64,000 nucleotides of DNA from Phorcus lineatus (Eukaryota > Mollusca > Gastropoda > Trochida > Trochidae), in NCBI GenBank assembly GCA_921293015.1, contig OV121088.1:34530010-34594009 (forward strand). The letters are read 5' to 3'. The notes under the pieces were generated by a model, which ran no database searches, was not told the origin of the DNA, and saw only the letters and a list, made by a program, of their open reading frames with translations. Below, in pieces: positions 63,201-64,000 of the stretch. The number at the start of each line of letters is the position of its first letter. Positions within the stretch are counted from its first letter, which is position 1. A program made the translations under genes and the position numbers.

Positions 63201-63551
63201 CTGGCGAAACGACATAAGAAAATTAATAGCAGTAGTGTAATTTAAAACTTCTCACTTTTTCCATGATCTCCCGTTGTTTTGCTCCGCCATCCCCATGGTA
63301 ATCCTCTTTCTACAAGAAAACAGTTTCAATGTATTTTTTATCAAAAGGAATTGTGTCACACTAGTCCTTGAGTAACAATTCCAAGGCTGTTTATGTTTCA
63401 AAGTTAGCAGTAAAAAGTGAAGAATTTAATTCCAGAAGAATGTCCCTTGAATAAAATAAATATAAAAACTTACCTCGTACTCCCCAGGATTGAGGACTCC
63501 ATGAACTAGATAGTTCACCCGGTGAGCACGATGGAAACCGTACAGTTTACG
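45236..63551 (-). CDS. Copy 3 (5' partial): diverged mosaic astacin gene with a mucin-like TTSP tract
   Basis: Exons 2-23 in transcript order: 63474-63551, 63256-63309, 62887-62995, 61839-61974, 61253-61313, 60787-60892, 60440-60531, 58328-58448, 57610-57735, 55130-55239, 54398-54519, 53306-53424, 52701-52833, 52224-52348, 51423-51530, 50123-51050, 49724-49839, 49082-49201, 48333-48479, 46479-46667, 45840-46035, 45236-45527. Visible exons give about 1195 residues without a stop. Exon 1 (signal peptide) is outside the window, and similarity to copies 1 and 2 stops near 63963. The zinc motif and RRKR site are kept. The exon before the lectin is 928 nt rather than 253 because of a Thr/Ser/Pro repeat and a long Asp run. 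The propeptide/protease exon is 3 nt longer, in frame. The acceptor of the long exon is uncertain: 51050 (TTCAAAG, weak pyrimidine tract) or 51032 (ACATCAG) both fit the phase. Confidence 0.82.
50123..51050 (-). other. Copy 3 long exon: (TTSP)n mucin-like tract, poly-Asp tract and lectin start
   Basis: About 200 residues of Thr/Ser/Pro repeats (TTSP and TTSETS units, coded by a 12-bp minisatellite at about 50430-51050), then about 45 residues that are nearly all Asp (50308-50420), then the lectin start found in the other copies. Dense Thr/Ser/Pro suggests heavy O-glycosylation and a stiff, extended spacer. Copies 1 and 2 have only about 15 Asp here and no TTSP tract. Confidence 0.85.
50430..51050. 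repeat. 12-bp coding minisatellite in copy 3
   Basis: On the plus strand the unit reads GTTGTTGGTGAA or GTTGTTGGTGAT, repeated imperfectly for about 600 bp. The minus strand codes TTSP. The flank nearest the intron is more varied (TSETSATTSE type). Confidence 0.9.
51595..51897 (-). mobile_element. SINE-like element, copy 3 intron 15, head shortened
   Basis: The same element, but the tRNA-like head lacks the part between the A and B boxes. The B box keeps the GGGATTCGAA form better than in copies 1 and 2. Confidence 0.6.
52495..52613. repeat. Foldback element, copy 3 intron 14, longer form
   Basis: The same element, but with extra sequence that extends the pairing into the loop (CCGGAAATAG with CTATTTCCGG). 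It is probably closer to the original form than copies 1 and 2. Confidence 0.7.
53492..53926. mobile_element. Second MITE family, copy 3 intron 12
   Basis: The same element and place, diverged, with a small insertion near the right end. Confidence 0.6.
55274..55761. mobile_element. TTAA-flanked MITE, copy 3 intron 10, diverged
   Basis: The same location and ends as in copies 1 and 2, with a 4-bp insertion in the right inverted repeat (GAGTGCATGGCTC) and internal changes. Confidence 0.7.
56016..57325. mobile_element. Composite repeat cluster in copy 3 intron 10
   Basis: A repeat starting GCACACAGTATGTTG (56028) ends in ACATACTCTGTGTCACTTAA (56457), then comes the inverted MITE 56454-56900, then a segment ending ACATATTCTGTGTCACCTTAA (57325). 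The two similar ends suggest related elements with CACAGAGTATGT termini, one next to or split by the MITE. Copies 1 and 2 lack the whole stretch. Confidence 0.5.
56454..56900. mobile_element. Extra TTAA-type MITE in copy 3, inverted
   Basis: The same family in opposite orientation, with ends TTAAAGAGCCACTCCGTGA and ACAGAGTGGCTCTTCAA. It is absent from copies 1 and 2 and sits inside another repeat (see 56016-57325). Confidence 0.7.
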
Positions 63552-64000
63552 CTTTGAAAAGAAAAAAAAGTGTAAAATTGATCAAAACTTAATTAGATAT
63601 AAAGAAATCGATTTATTTTAGTTTTCAGGGGAAATTAAAATGAAATTGCCTAATTTCTGAAAGAAATGGAACAATATTTCGTTTATATATTAACTTTAAA
63701 TTATTTTTTTAAATGAATTTTGTTGGCTTATTTACTAAGGTATAAAACAAATTACCGTATTTGCTTTAACAAATCTCCGAAATTTCTTGAAACAAACAAC
63801 TTTATTAGATATTGAATAAATATATATACTTCATGAGCGTTTTAAATTCTTTTTTTTTTTTGAGTTTGTATTCACGTATTGTAAAATTTCAAACAAAACA
63901 TTCAAACAAAACAATGTATAAAAGTAACAGTCCTTGATGTCATCATTGGTTGCGTAATATGTTTTTATTAGTAATTCACTTCCATAGTGATGTGAAATAA

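Larger units (their letters stand above)
46131..64000. repeat. Older, diverged repeat unit 3
   Basis: Collinear with units 1 and 2 but with many substitutions and indels, a replaced segment at 46140-46320, an insertion near 47635-47765, extra repeats in the intron at 55760-57325, and loss of similarity after 63963. Confidence 0.8.

Overview
The window is animal (eukaryotic) genomic DNA. It is AT-rich and intron-dense, with GT-AG introns, microsatellites, tRNA-derived SINE-like repeats and short inverted-repeat elements. The protein modules point to a marine invertebrate, either a lophotrochozoan or an invertebrate deuterostome; the sequence alone does not decide which.

Layout: one large gene occurs three times in head-to-tail tandem, always on the minus strand, with a repeat unit of about 22.5 kb. 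Copy 1 runs 18133 to 139, copy 2 runs 40700 to 22652, and copy 3 runs from beyond the right edge (first visible exon ends at 63551) to 45236. Between genes lie about 4.5 kb of non-coding sequence (18134-22651 and 40701-45235). I could assemble 23 coding exons in copy 1. Every junction has GT/AG and compatible phase, the exons total 2997 nt, and they translate without a stop into 998 residues. The shortest window-edge homology (bases 1-138) suggests the array continues leftward.

Product: a secreted mosaic metalloprotease. In order it has a signal peptide, a propeptide with an aspartate-switch-like site, an RRKR furin-type site, an astacin (M12A) catalytic domain with an intact HExxHxxGxxH zinc motif, a Cys-rich EGF-like module, CUB, kringle, a degenerate ShKT, an Asp-rich linker, a C-type-lectin-like domain, a complete ShKT, a sushi/CCP module and an unrecognised C-terminal domain. 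Every module after the protease is bounded by phase-1 introns, the signature of exon shuffling.

The three copies are not equivalent. Copy 1 looks intact but its poly(A) signal is AATAGA instead of AATAAA. Copy 2 is almost identical to copy 1 but carries a 1-bp deletion in the sushi exon, which brings an early stop. Copy 3 is more diverged (except its last two exons) and has a large Thr/Ser/Pro (TTSP)n mucin-like tract plus an expanded poly-Asp tract inserted before the lectin. Its signal-peptide exon is not in the window.

Introns and intergenic DNA hold several families of short mobile elements: TTAA-flanked MITEs of about 440 bp, a second MITE family of about 420 bp, foldback elements, tRNA-headed SINE-like repeats, and minisatellites. 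Several are present in copies 1 and 2 but missing at the matching site in copy 3, so they date events after the copies split. No other protein-coding gene is supported in the window.
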